Assembly: GCA_036377675.1 (NCBI GenBank)
Contig: DASUXY010000026.1
Coordinates: 1 to 64,000 of the forward strand
DNA length: 64,000 nt
From: DASUXY01 sp036377675
GTDB taxonomy: Bacteria; Bacillota; Bacilli; Bacillales; Amphibacillaceae
Direction of reading: 5' to 3'
Positions 25,691-34,326 of the stretch are shown here, one piece after another. The notes beneath the pieces are model-generated. The model was not told where the DNA came from. It ran no database searches and saw only the letters and a list, made by a program, of their open reading frames with translations. The position numbers were made by a program, and so were the translations under genes. Within the stretch, counting starts at the first letter, position 1. Every line of letters starts with the position of its first letter.

Positions 25691-27133
25691 TTACAAAATA
25701 GGGGACAATAGTCGGGAAATCGATTCTTTAAAACGGATCCCTAAGGAACGTCGATCATATAAACCTTTTGGCATTTGTGTTGACACCTTAACATCATGAT
25801 TAAATGCTTCGACGAGGCGCTCGGAAAGATTCACATCATACAAAAAGGCATTTACTTCAAAATTTAAACGAAAGCTGCGGACATCGATATTCGCTGTGCC
25901 AACAGAGGAAATCTTTCCATCGACAACGATCGTTTTCGCATGTAAAAAGCCTTTTTGATAAATAAAAACTTCTGCGCCGACTTCGAGTAAATCACCGATA
26001 TGCGATAACGTCGCCCAATATACAAACGGGTGATCTGGTTTATTCGGAATCATTATTTTAATAGTGACCCCAGATAAAGCCGCAATCCACAGAGCATCTC
26101 GCAAGCTTTCATCGGGGATGAAGTAAGGAGTTTGAATGTAAATATACTCTTTGGCAGATAAAATCATCTTAATATAACCATTTTTTATTTGCTCCCACTC
26201 CGAGTCGGGACCACTTGAAACGATTTGTACACCTACGTCACCGACAGGTTGTGCACTATAAAACCGCTCTTCATATAAGATATCATGACGAGAAGCTTGA
26301 TTCCAATCAAGAATAAATCTCGTCTGCATATGATTCACAGCAAGTCCTTCCATTCGCAAATGGGTGTCTCGCCAATAACCAAACTTCCTACTCTTTCCTA
26401 AATACTCATCACCGATATTAAATCCACCGATATAGCCAATTTTCCCGTCGACAATGGCTAGTTTACGATGATTTCGGTAATTAATCTTAAAGTTAAGATT
26501 TGGAATTTTCGGTGGAAAAAATGCTTCGACATGTACACCTGCATGTCGCAAATTTCGTATATACTTCCTACTTAACGAACGTGAACCCATATCATCATAT
26601 AAAACACGAACTTCAATGCCTTCACGCGATTTTTTCTTTAATACATCACCAATTCGTTTTCCTAACCGATCATGACGAATGATGTAATATAATAAGTGGA
26701 TATGGTCTTCTGCATTTTCTAAATCTTGAATTAAATCAGCGAATTTATCTTTTCCGTCTGTATAAATTTTCACATCATTATCTTGCGTTAAAATAGCATC
26801 ATTATTTCGTAAATGTAAATAATATAAGTCTTGATACTTCGCTAACTCACGATGTTTAAATCTCAATTGTCCCTTTTCAATCGCACGCAGCTGTGACTGA
26901 ACAGCTTTTTTAACACCGAGTCTACTTTTCGTATCCCACGTAAAAATACGTCGATTATTTAACGGTTTACCAAAAATTAAATAAAGTAAAAAACCTAATA
27001 CTGGGATAAACAACAAAACCATTAACCATGCCCAAGCTGAGCTTGCATTTTTCCGCTCTAAAAAAATGATTGAAAATCCTAATGCAATATTAAAAATGAG
27101 AACGAACCCAAAAATATAGGGCATGATTTCCAT
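25691..27133 (-). CDS. cls: Cardiolipin synthase
   Basis: This membrane-bound phospholipase D-type enzyme condenses two phosphatidylglycerol molecules to cardiolipin and glycerol. The 480 residues begin with two membrane segments (about 5-25 and 33-54), and RKNASSAWAWLMVLLFIPVLG is typical. The two HKD catalytic motifs are intact: H222/K224/D229 in NHRKLAIVDG and H398/K400/D405 in LHAKTIVVDG. The C-terminal segment is positively charged and hydrophobic, as in other Cls proteins. AAGGAGA precedes the ATG. Length and architecture match Bacillus ClsA-type enzymes. Confidence 0.95.
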   Translation of the reverse strand: MEIMPYIFGFVLIFNIALGFSIIFLERKNASSAWAWLMVLLFIPVLGFLLYLIFGKPLNNRRIFTWDTKSRLGVKKAVQSQLRAIEKGQLRFKHRELAKYQDLYYLHLRNNDAILTQDNDVKIYTDGKDKFADLIQDLENAEDHIHLLYYIIRHDRLGKRIGDVLKKKSREGIEVRVLYDDMGSRSLSRKYIRNLRHAGVHVEAFFPPKIPNLNFKINYRNHRKLAIVDGKIGYIGGFNIGDEYLGKSRKFGYWRDTHLRMEGLAVNHMQTRFILDWNQASRHDILYEERFYSAQPVGDVGVQIVSSGPDSEWEQIKNGYIKMILSAKEYIYIQTPYFIPDESLRDALWIAALSGVTIKIMIPNKPDHPFVYWATLSHIGDLLEVGAEVFIYQKGFLHAKTIVVDGKISSVGTANIDVRSFRLNFEVNAFLYDVNLSERLVEAFNHDVKVSTQMPKGLYDRRSLGIRFKESISRLLSPIL

Positions 27134-27448
27134 AGGCTAAATCTCCTTCTCTCTAAGTTTCAGCGACCTACTCATCGTAAATGACATCTCTTATGTCATA
27201 GAGCTAGGCTACACGTTCCATCTAATTTATCATAACGTAAAATCTCCTCCTATGCATAAGTTACGCAAAAGGGCGATACAACCTATTCCATGCTCATGGC
27301 TCACCTTATTGTTTGCCATTTGTAAACTTTATCATGCGACATGGTGATAAAAGAGAAATCAGCACCAACTGATTTTGTTGAGAGTGTGCTCCGCTTGTGA
27401 TGATTGTACATGGCACTTTTAAGAACGAAGGACATCGTCGAAGCAAAC
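27134..27448. other. Intergenic region between mdeA and cls
   Basis: It contains the minus-strand hairpin at 27346-27375 (listed separately) and an adjacent TTTATCA/TGATAAA inverted repeat at about 27330-27350. No ORF or known RNA is visible. Confidence 0.5.
27346..27375 (-). terminator. Probable terminator of mdeA, minus strand
   Basis: On the minus strand AAATCAG pairs with CTGATTT around 6 bases and is followed by CTCTTTTATC. It lies about 75 bases after the mdeA stop. Confidence 0.55.
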
Positions 27449-28657
27449 TTACGAATGAGATGATTTGACATTTCCTTTGATCGTATCTAAAGCTTGCTCA
27501 AGATCTTTCCAAAGATCTTCCCACGCCTCTAATCCAACAGATAGACGAATTAATGAATGACGAATACCCATTTCTATCCGAGTTTCTTCGGGAATAACAG
27601 CATGCGTCATCGTCGCTGGATGTTCAATCAATGTTTCAGCATCTCCTAAACTGACGGCAATTTTTATAAATTGCAAATGATTTAACAATTGTTGAGCTTC
27701 TTGCTTGCCTCCTTTAATCTCAAAGGCAATAACTCCGCCACCTCGTGCCATCTGTTTTTGACAAATGTTGTAATCTTCATTTTGCACATCATTTGGATAA
27801 TAAACGGTTGCGATGTTTGGATGGCCTTTGAGCTTTTCAACGAGTTTTTCGGCATTGTCACAATGACGATCGACTCGAAGAGGTAATGTTTTTAACCCTC
27901 TGAGTAAAAGCCAGGCATCAAACGGAGAAATAGTACCACCGATATCCTTTCGTGTCGTCATCGCTACTTCGTCAAGAAAGTCCTTATTACCAGCTACAAG
28001 TCCGGCAATGACATCACCGTGTCCACTTATATATTTTGTCGCACTATGAATAACAACATCACACCCGAGTTCTAAAGGACGTTGCAAATAAGGAGAACAA
28101 AATGTATTATCCACAACAACAGGAATCGCAAACTCTTTTGCTACTTCAGCAACCATTTGTAAATCAATGAGTTTCATCGTTGGATTTATAGGGGTTTCGA
28201 CATAAATACAAGTTGTTTCTGGTCGAATCAATGAACGGATCTCTTCCTTCGTTCGCATCGCAGAAAAGTCGTGCGTAATCTCGTATTTCTCCTTCATCAT
28301 CGTCAACAATCCATACGTGCAACCATACAGTCCTTCTGAACATAACACATGATCATTTGCTTTTGTCAACGCGAATAAAACGGATGAAATGGCTGCCATA
28401 CCGGAAGCAAAAGCAAGTCCTCGCTCTCCACCTTCTAATACGGCAATCCGTTCTTCTAACACTGACACCGTAGGGTTCCCGAGGCGTGAATACATATAGC
28501 CATCCTCTTCACCACTAAAACGGCGTTCCCCTTGTTCAGCCGTTTCAAATGTATACGTCGATGTTTGGAAAATAGGTGTTGAGAGACTTCCGAGCATTTC
28601 TTGGGGATCATAACCTTCATGAATAGTAGCCGTCTCTATATTTGGCTTCTTCGTCAT
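27449..28657 (-). CDS. mdeA: Methionine gamma-lyase (PLP-dependent)
   Basis: This is a Cys/Met-metabolism PLP enzyme of 402 residues. The PLP lysine is K208 in HSATKYISGHGD. The LYGCTYGLL motif (Tyr111, Cys113) is the mark of methionine gamma-lyase, which splits methionine to methanethiol, 2-oxobutyrate and ammonia; cystathionine lyases and synthases usually lack this Cys. YSRLGNPTVSVLEERIAVLE and the C-terminal RLSVGLEAWEDLWKDLEQAL are family-typical. GGAGG lies before the ATG. It is divergent from metY: the synthesis gene has an S-box, and this degradative gene has none. A homocysteine or cystathionine lyase role is the main alternative. Confidence 0.85.
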   Translation of the reverse strand: MTKKPNIETATIHEGYDPQEMLGSLSTPIFQTSTYTFETAEQGERRFSGEEDGYMYSRLGNPTVSVLEERIAVLEGGERGLAFASGMAAISSVLFALTKANDHVLCSEGLYGCTYGLLTMMKEKYEITHDFSAMRTKEEIRSLIRPETTCIYVETPINPTMKLIDLQMVAEVAKEFAIPVVVDNTFCSPYLQRPLELGCDVVIHSATKYISGHGDVIAGLVAGNKDFLDEVAMTTRKDIGGTISPFDAWLLLRGLKTLPLRVDRHCDNAEKLVEKLKGHPNIATVYYPNDVQNEDYNICQKQMARGGGVIAFEIKGGKQEAQQLLNHLQFIKIAVSLGDAETLIEHPATMTHAVIPEETRIEMGIRHSLIRLSVGLEAWEDLWKDLEQALDTIKGNVKSSHS

Positions 28658-28853
28658 CCGAATTCCTCCCTATTTATCTTGTAATGATGTACTCTTATCA
28701 TACGTGATGGATATTTATTTTGAAAGCAACTTCTAAACATCGTGTGCTTCGTTACAGACGTAGACAACTTTGAATCTTAACACATTTGGTGTGGGCTACA
28801 GCCTGCTTCGTGCATACATGTCAATGATATCGTTACGAATTTTCCACAATTCC

Positions 28854-28883
28854 TTGACAATTAAAACACTCTATGTATATAAT
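28854..28883 (+). promoter_or_regulatory. Sigma-A promoter of metY
   Basis: TTGACA (28854-28859) and TATAAT (28878-28883) are both perfect consensus hexamers, 18 bases apart. They lie about 25 bases upstream of the SAM riboswitch. Confidence 0.85.
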
Positions 28884-28907
28884 AATCATTAACTTTTAAA
28901 AATTGAA

Positions 28908-29030
28908 TCTCTTATCGAGAGTGGCGGAGGGATTAGGCCCGATGAAGCCCAGCAACCGAAAAGCGATGCATATAGCTTTTAAAGGTGCTACATCCTACAG
29001 ATTCATCACGATCTGGAAGATAAGGGGAGG
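28908..29030 (+). promoter_or_regulatory. SAM-I riboswitch (S-box) for metY
   Basis: The leader has the classic S-box layout: P1 strand CTCTTATC, then GAGAGTGGCGGAGGGA, GGCCCGATGAAGCCCAGCAA, and the closing P1 strand GATAAGGGGAG. The 3' P1 strand can alternatively pair with CTTCTTATCT at 29051-29060 as an antiterminator. SAM binding frees the terminator at 29046-29078 and turns metY off. Confidence 0.96.
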
Positions 29031-29045
29031 AACGCTTGAATGTAC

Positions 29046-29078
29046 ACCCTCTTCTTATCTTCGGAAGAGGGTTTTCTA
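29046..29078 (+). terminator. SAM riboswitch terminator
   Basis: ACCCTCTTC pairs with GAAGAGGGT and runs into TTTCTAATTTTC. It is the SAM-dependent off element upstream of metY. Confidence 0.9.
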
Positions 29079-29132
29079 ATTTTCTTCTTTCGTTAGATGA
29101 GACGTAGCCATACATTAAAGGAGGAGCTCATA

Positions 29133-30887
29133 TTGTCAAATTTTAAATTTCCAAAACAAGAAACAGTATTAATTCATGGGGGGCAAGAACCGGACCCGAC
29201 AACAGGATCACGTGCCGTACCGATTTATCAAACAACATCATATGTATTTAAAGATACAGAACATGCGCAAAATCTTTTTGGTCTCAAAGAACCAGGTAAT
29301 ATTTACTCACGGATTATGAATCCGACCGTCGATACGTTTGAAAAGCGAATCGCTCTATTAGAAGATGGGTCTGCAGCAGTAGCGACGTCATCAGGAATGG
29401 CGGCAATTACGTTTTCAATCTTGAATGTAGCGGATGCTGGTGATGAAATTATTGCCGATAGTAATTTATATGGCGGTACATACAATTTATTCATTCATAC
29501 CCTCCCTCGATACGGCATTCAAGTAAAACTTGTAGACGGAACGAACCCGGAAAATTTTGAAAAGGCGATTACACCGAAAACGAAAGCGATCTTCGCTGAA
29601 AGCATTACAAATCCAAGTTTGCACGTCTTTGACGTCGAAGCCGTAGCCGACATTGCTCACAAACATCACGTCCCACTAATTATCGATAACACATTTAGTC
29701 CGTACATGTTTCAACCGCTCAAATGGGGGGCAGATATCGTCGTTCATTCAGCGACGAAATGGATTGGTGGTCACGGAACAACGATCGGTGGAGTTGTCGT
29801 TGATGGCGGCCGTTTCGATTGGAATGACGAACGGTTCCCCGGATTCACTGAACCAGATGAAAGTTATCACGGTCTAAAGTATGCTGATTTAGGGCCGCTT
29901 GCCTTTGCAACAAAATTGCGCGTCCAACTTCTCCGAGATATTGGTGCAGCATTAAGTCCACATAGTGCATTTTTACTATTACAAGGACTGGAAACATTAC
30001 ATTTACGCATCGAACGCCATAATGAAAATGCGCAAAAAGTCGCAGCATTTTTACAAAAACACCCTTCTGTTGACTGGGTAAACTATCCAGGCTTAGAAGA
30101 TCACCCTTCGCATGAACTCGGTAAAAAGTACTTTACGAATGGATTTGGGTCTGTCATTACTTTTGGAATTAAAGGAGGTCGTGAAGCTGGGCAAAAAGTA
30201 ATCGATCAAGTAAAACTTTGGTCCCACCTTGCCAATGTCGGTGATGCGAAATCGCTCATCATTCATCCAGCCTCTACGACCCATCAACAATTAAGTGATG
30301 AAGATCTTAAAAAGAGTGGTGTCGCCAAAGAATTAATTCGCTTATCCGTAGGAATTGAAACGGTCGAAGATGCCTTAGCTGATTTAGATCAAGCCATCGC
30401 AAAAGCAACAAACGATCAACCCATCATTCAACAAACTGATCAAGATGCCGTTCAATGGTTACTCCATTCTCCATTTAGTCGTGAAGATGGAAATATTCGC
30501 AAAAAAGTGATTGCTGTCATTGGATTGAAAGAAGAAAACGATCCATTGTCTGAGCAAATAAAAGGACTACAAGCTCTCGGCTATCAAGTTGCACCGATTA
30601 GCGATACAAAGGAACAACTGGTAGGCGAACAAACGTACACAACAGTCGCTGATCTCCCAGAAGTTGATGCCATCCTCGTCCATGACGAGAAACTTTCGAA
30701 GCCATTTATCGACCAAGTAGCGAATGCAAACGGGAATATCGTATGGATTGAAAAATCACAGACTGATCATGAAACCCTTGAGCACGCAAAAGCTACTGGT
30801 CTAACAGTCGTTACAGATCGTTCCCTTTATAAAGAGGCTAAACAAGCGAGAAGAAATGCCAGATTCACAGAACACGTACATGTGTAA
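29133..30887 (+). CDS. metY: O-acetylhomoserine sulfhydrylase MetY with C-terminal CoA-binding-like domain
   Basis: Residues 1 to about 425 are O-acetylhomoserine (thiol)-lyase, making homocysteine from O-acetylhomoserine and sulfide with PLP: K209 in VVHSATKWIGGHG, YSRIMNPTVDTFEKRIALLE, and RLSVGIETVEDALADLDQAI. MetY alone is usually about 430 aa. Here a linker and an extra 150 residues follow, with KKVIAVIGLKEENDPLSEQI, LGYQVAPISDTKEQLVGEQT and TGLTVVTDRSLYKEA, resembling a CoA_binding_2 (YccU-like Rossmann) domain. The start TTG 29133 lies 8 bases after AAGGAGG, inside a longer open frame. It is controlled by an S-box and ends at a terminator. Confidence 0.9.
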   Translation: MSNFKFPKQETVLIHGGQEPDPTTGSRAVPIYQTTSYVFKDTEHAQNLFGLKEPGNIYSRIMNPTVDTFEKRIALLEDGSAAVATSSGMAAITFSILNVADAGDEIIADSNLYGGTYNLFIHTLPRYGIQVKLVDGTNPENFEKAITPKTKAIFAESITNPSLHVFDVEAVADIAHKHHVPLIIDNTFSPYMFQPLKWGADIVVHSATKWIGGHGTTIGGVVVDGGRFDWNDERFPGFTEPDESYHGLKYADLGPLAFATKLRVQLLRDIGAALSPHSAFLLLQGLETLHLRIERHNENAQKVAAFLQKHPSVDWVNYPGLEDHPSHELGKKYFTNGFGSVITFGIKGGREAGQKVIDQVKLWSHLANVGDAKSLIIHPASTTHQQLSDEDLKKSGVAKELIRLSVGIETVEDALADLDQAIAKATNDQPIIQQTDQDAVQWLLHSPFSREDGNIRKKVIAVIGLKEENDPLSEQIKGLQALGYQVAPISDTKEQLVGEQTYTTVADLPEVDAILVHDEKLSKPFIDQVANANGNIVWIEKSQTDHETLEHAKATGLTVVTDRSLYKEAKQARRNARFTEHVHV

Positions 30888-30932
30888 TAGATGGCTCACA
30901 ATTTTTAATAGCACCATCGTTACAAACTTTTG

Positions 30933-30970
30933 AAAGCAGCGGACGTTTCATTCGTCCGTTGCTTTTTATT
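30933..30970 (+). terminator. Rho-independent terminator of metY
   Basis: AAAGCAGCGGACG pairs with CGTCCGTTGCTTT around 7 bases and ends in TTTATTT. Confidence 0.88.
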
Positions 30971-31135
30971 TACAAAGTAAACAAACACATCTGTACCATC
31001 ATATTTATTTAAAAAGCCACTTCTCTCTTTTTTAAAAATAACCGCAAAGGGGAAACATATAAAGAGAATCGTATATAATGGACATGCACCAACCATATAT
31101 ATAAATATAAACTTTCCAACATAGGTGTGGTATAC

Positions 31136-32017
31136 ATGAACAAAAAAACAGTCATCATCTGTATAAGTCTGCTTCTATCGATTGTCATGTTTGTTATCGT
31201 TCAACACCAACAAACGCCTGATCCATTAACCATTGAGCAAGAAGTAGAGCAGGACATAGAAGATGAGAAGCATACTGAAGAGCGAGACGACGAGGTGGGA
31301 GAAAAAGAGGAAGTAGATGATTCACCATTGATGTCGATGCTCACAGAAGCTGTTCAGTCAACGATTCATTTTTTCACACAAAAAGAAACGAAGATTGTGG
31401 CTATCGGTGATTCGTTAACACAAGGCGTCGGTGATTCAACTGAACGAGGAGGGTTTGTTGGCATTTTAGATCGAACGATTAATAGAGAAGAGAAACTCGC
31501 CCATTTCGAAAATTATGGGAAAAAGGGCGACCGCACCGATCAATTAATTGAAAGACTTGATTCTACCGACATCCAAGCCTCCATTCGTGAAGCAGACATT
31601 GTTTTAATTACAATCGGAGCCAATGACATTATGCAAGTCGTTAAGGAAAATATTACGAATTTGACGTATGAACCATTTAGCGAAGCGCGTAAACTGTATG
31701 AAACGAGATTACATTCTCTTTTTAATACTCTTAAAAACATAAATAAAGATGCTAATATTTATTTAGTCGGTTTTTATAATCCTTTTGCAAAATATTTTCC
31801 ACAAATTAAAGAACTCGAAGCGATTGTAACGGATTGGAATGAAACGAGCGAACAAGTAACGCAGGAGTTTCATCGCGTAACGTATATCCCAACAGATGAC
31901 TTATTTAAGGAAACGGATGAGGAATTATTCGCTGAAGATAACTTTCATCCGAATACCGTTGGCTATCATCGGATTGCTCAACGCGTGTTAGACTACTTAA
32001 TCGCTGAAGAAAGGTGA
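31136..32017 (+). CDS. ypmR: SGNH/GDSL hydrolase YpmR, membrane-anchored
   Basis: YpmR is an extracytoplasmic SGNH hydrolase (esterase/lipase type) of unknown substrate. The 293-residue product from ATG 31136 has an N-terminal membrane anchor (residues 5-23) and an acidic linker (residues 35-62, rich in Glu/Asp). The catalytic domain has Ser93 in block I (AIGDSLTQGVGD), Gly161/Asn163 in block III (IGANDI), and Asp268/His271 in block V (EDNFHPN). GTG 31127 is possible but overlaps AGGTG. It is followed after 5 bases by ypmS, the same pairing as in B. subtilis. Confidence 0.9.
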   Translation: MNKKTVIICISLLLSIVMFVIVQHQQTPDPLTIEQEVEQDIEDEKHTEERDDEVGEKEEVDDSPLMSMLTEAVQSTIHFFTQKETKIVAIGDSLTQGVGDSTERGGFVGILDRTINREEKLAHFENYGKKGDRTDQLIERLDSTDIQASIREADIVLITIGANDIMQVVKENITNLTYEPFSEARKLYETRLHSLFNTLKNINKDANIYLVGFYNPFAKYFPQIKELEAIVTDWNETSEQVTQEFHRVTYIPTDDLFKETDEELFAEDNFHPNTVGYHRIAQRVLDYLIAEER

Positions 32018-32022
32018 ACTGC

Positions 32023-32694
32023 ATGTGGTACAAAAAGGAAAAGTTAAATTGGCGACGCATGTTTTATACATTGCTCACCTTGAATATTATTATTGTTGGA
32101 ACGTTAGCAACGTTGTTACTTTGGCCTGTGCAAGATGTCAACATCCGAGAGCACGAAGTCATGCAAACAAACGTTAGCTCTGAATTTACAATTCGAACGA
32201 CGAAGGAAAATTTAAACGATCTTGTTAATGCATACTTAGATAAACTTTTAGAAGATACGAAACATCACTATAGCATTTCTTTAGAAGATGATGTCCATTT
32301 AATTGGCGAATTACCTGTTTTTTCGAGTACAGTTCCTTTATCTGTTCACTTCGAACCGATTGTACAAACGAATGGCGACGTTATTTTAAAACAAAAGTCC
32401 ATCTCTGTAGGATTGTTAGAGTTACCGAATAAAAAAATTTTGGAATATATGGACCAGTACTTACCGATGCCTAATTGGGTCATCGTCAATCCTAAAGATG
32501 AGGAAATTTATGTAGCTGTTACGAATATGGACATTAAAAGTAATTTTGAAGTGAGTGTTGAACATATTGATTTACCAGCCAATTATCTCGCTTTTAAACT
32601 ACGCATCCCCTATGAAACATTAGGTATTGATCCACCGACTGCCCTTAGGGACTCTCTTATAAAAAATAAGCTTGCCATGTGGTCGAATCCATGA
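32023..32694 (+). CDS. ypmS: YpmS family protein (DUF2140)
   Basis: This 223-residue protein has one N-terminal membrane segment (about residues 14-34, LTLNIIIVGTLATLLLW) and an extracytoplasmic DUF2140 domain. Typical pieces are TTKENLNDLVNAYLDKLLED, LPVFSSTVPLSVHFEP and VGLLELPNKKILEYM. The function is unknown; constant pairing with ypmR suggests a shared envelope role. ATG 32023 is preferred because AAAGGTGA lies 5 bases before it; the GTG at 32014 lies within that RBS. A hairpin over its last codons (about 32667-32706) probably ends the transcript. Confidence 0.88.
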   Translation: MWYKKEKLNWRRMFYTLLTLNIIIVGTLATLLLWPVQDVNIREHEVMQTNVSSEFTIRTTKENLNDLVNAYLDKLLEDTKHHYSISLEDDVHLIGELPVFSSTVPLSVHFEPIVQTNGDVILKQKSISVGLLELPNKKILEYMDQYLPMPNWVIVNPKDEEIYVAVTNMDIKSNFEVSVEHIDLPANYLAFKLRIPYETLGIDPPTALRDSLIKNKLAMWSNP

Positions 32695-32706
32695 CAAGCT
32701 TATTGT
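32667..32706. terminator. Hairpin over the ypmS stop, shared terminator
   Basis: ATAAGCTTG pairs with CAAGCTTAT (inner CATG/CATG pairing) and is followed on the plus strand by TGTTGTTTT. It also covers the end of the convergent WYL gene. Confidence 0.6.
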
Positions 32707-32710
32707 TGTT

Positions 32711-33691
32711 TTAGCGATACAAATCGATCATTTTCTCTACTTTCTCTTTCACTTGTTCTACTAAATAATCAGGTGATAAAACTTTTGCCTGATTTCCCCA
32801 CGTTAAAATCCAATTGACTAATCCATCTGACAGTTTAGCTTTCGTCGTCAATATAAAGGACGTATCGTCTACTTTCTGTATATTAGCCTCATGTCTAAAG
32901 CGATCAAGGACAACGTTTATTAAATCATTGTTGAAACGGATTTTAATACGAATATCTTTACCTGCAAACATATGAAAGCTATGGTCGACATACTCTTGTA
33001 AATGAAATGGTTTAGGAACAAAAGTTTCCTCACTCACTTCGATGTTGCGAATGCGATCGAGGCGATAATGACGCATTTCATTTGTCTTTTGAAAGTGTCC
33101 GATTAAATAATAAAAATCATTTTGCCAAATGAGCGCATAAGGTTCTACATGATAATACGCCCCATCACGATTAAAAACAAATTCTTTATCGACATTAAAT
33201 TTACCGTACTGATACGTCAATACTTTTTTCTCAAAAATCGCTTGATGCACACGATCAATATTTAATTTGACCCGCTCATAATCCATATTAGCGGATTGAC
33301 TAAACAAAATCGGACCTGGAAATGTTTTAGCAATCCGTTTGCTCGTCAACTGTTTTATTTTGCTAATTAAATTCTTCTTCTCATTCGTCGTAATAAAACG
33401 AGCTGATAAAATGGCGTCGATCATTAAACGTAGTTGATACGTTTCAAAAAGTCGTGATTGATGACTATACAATATTTTCCCGTATTTCGTTTTATTGTGA
33501 ATGATTTCAAATCCAGTCTCATCTAACGTTTGTAAATCACGCTTAATTGTACGATGATCAAACGTTCGTTCGGGGAAAAAGGGTTGCAGCTTTTTAATTA
33601 AGTCTTTGATCCCTAATCCCTCTTGATCATCGGTTTCGTTAAATAAGATTTCTTTTATTTTTAATAATCGATAATTATTTTCACGTACCAA
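32711..33691 (-). CDS. WYL-domain transcriptional regulator (YafY-like)
   Basis: This 326-residue regulator has an N-terminal winged helix-turn-helix (about residues 5-75, including RTFDHRTIKRDLQTLDETGF) followed by a WYL domain. That domain contains EPYALIWQNDFYYLIGHFQK and MRHYRLDRIRNIEVSEETF, and a C-terminal extension (WCX) follows. WYL domains sense ligands or single-stranded DNA and control stress, DNA-damage or defence genes. Start TTG 33691 is 8 bases after GGAGG; ATG 33706 lies within the RBS region. No obvious target gene neighbours it, and its ligand is unknown. Confidence 0.85.
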   Translation of the reverse strand: MVRENNYRLLKIKEILFNETDDQEGLGIKDLIKKLQPFFPERTFDHRTIKRDLQTLDETGFEIIHNKTKYGKILYSHQSRLFETYQLRLMIDAILSARFITTNEKKNLISKIKQLTSKRIAKTFPGPILFSQSANMDYERVKLNIDRVHQAIFEKKVLTYQYGKFNVDKEFVFNRDGAYYHVEPYALIWQNDFYYLIGHFQKTNEMRHYRLDRIRNIEVSEETFVPKPFHLQEYVDHSFHMFAGKDIRIKIRFNNDLINVVLDRFRHEANIQKVDDTSFILTTKAKLSDGLVNWILTWGNQAKVLSPDYLVEQVKEKVEKMIDLYR

Positions 33692-34326
33692 ACTTCCGAC
33701 CTCCATATGGACAATTCTTTTAAAAACATGAGCGAATGACGAACTGCTTCAATTTATCCACTATTATAAATATAAAGGATGGCTTATGTAAAGAAGGCAC
33801 TACGTTCGACCCCTGTTTGTTAACACTCTTTTTTTGCTTGTTCCCCCGTATCTGTAAAAAGAAAATAAACGGATTGTTTCTCCATGCGCTTTTCCCTTAC
33901 AATGGTAGTTTATATAAAGGTTGACTACGAAACTGTTTTCTGAAAATATATTTATAATAATCTGAATAATATTCCATCACTAACTCTACCGAAAGGTCTA
34001 TAAATAATCAAGCTCTTTTTGTTCGAACAATCCATACGCGTTGGACAACGAGTTGCAACGCTGATGGATGTTCGCGTGTTCCTTTGGCTTCTTGAAAAGT
34101 ATTTTTATAACTATGCAATCATCTGCTGACTATTTCTTGCTGCTGCAACAGAGGAATCTTCTTTTCAATCATTTTGTTTCGAAAGGTATGAAATGACTGA
34201 CGGTAAAGATCATGTCGCTTCATACAAAAATATAACGAGAAAGATTTTTCACAAAGAAAAAGGAAAAACACGTTGTAACGTGCTTTTCCTTCATCAGATT
34301 TGATCCGGAGATCCAGATCTATAAAT
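33692..34326. other. Long intergenic region between WYL regulator and LysM-3D gene
   Basis: About 635 bases. Visible are a minus-strand terminator at 34255-34291, a possible 36-codon minus ORF at 34008-34118 with no good RBS, and a CodY-like 15-mer at 33934-33948 matching 12 of 15 consensus positions but with no gene positioned to use it. The longer six-frame reading frames here have no protein-like composition. Confidence 0.4.
34255..34291 (-). terminator. Terminator of the LysM-3D gene
   Basis: On the minus strand AAGGAAAAGCACGT pairs with ACGTGTTTTTCCTT around TACA and continues into T residues. Confidence 0.8.

Noticed and set aside
28933..29115. 60-codon minus-strand frame
   Set aside because: Antisense to the SAM-I riboswitch and its terminator.
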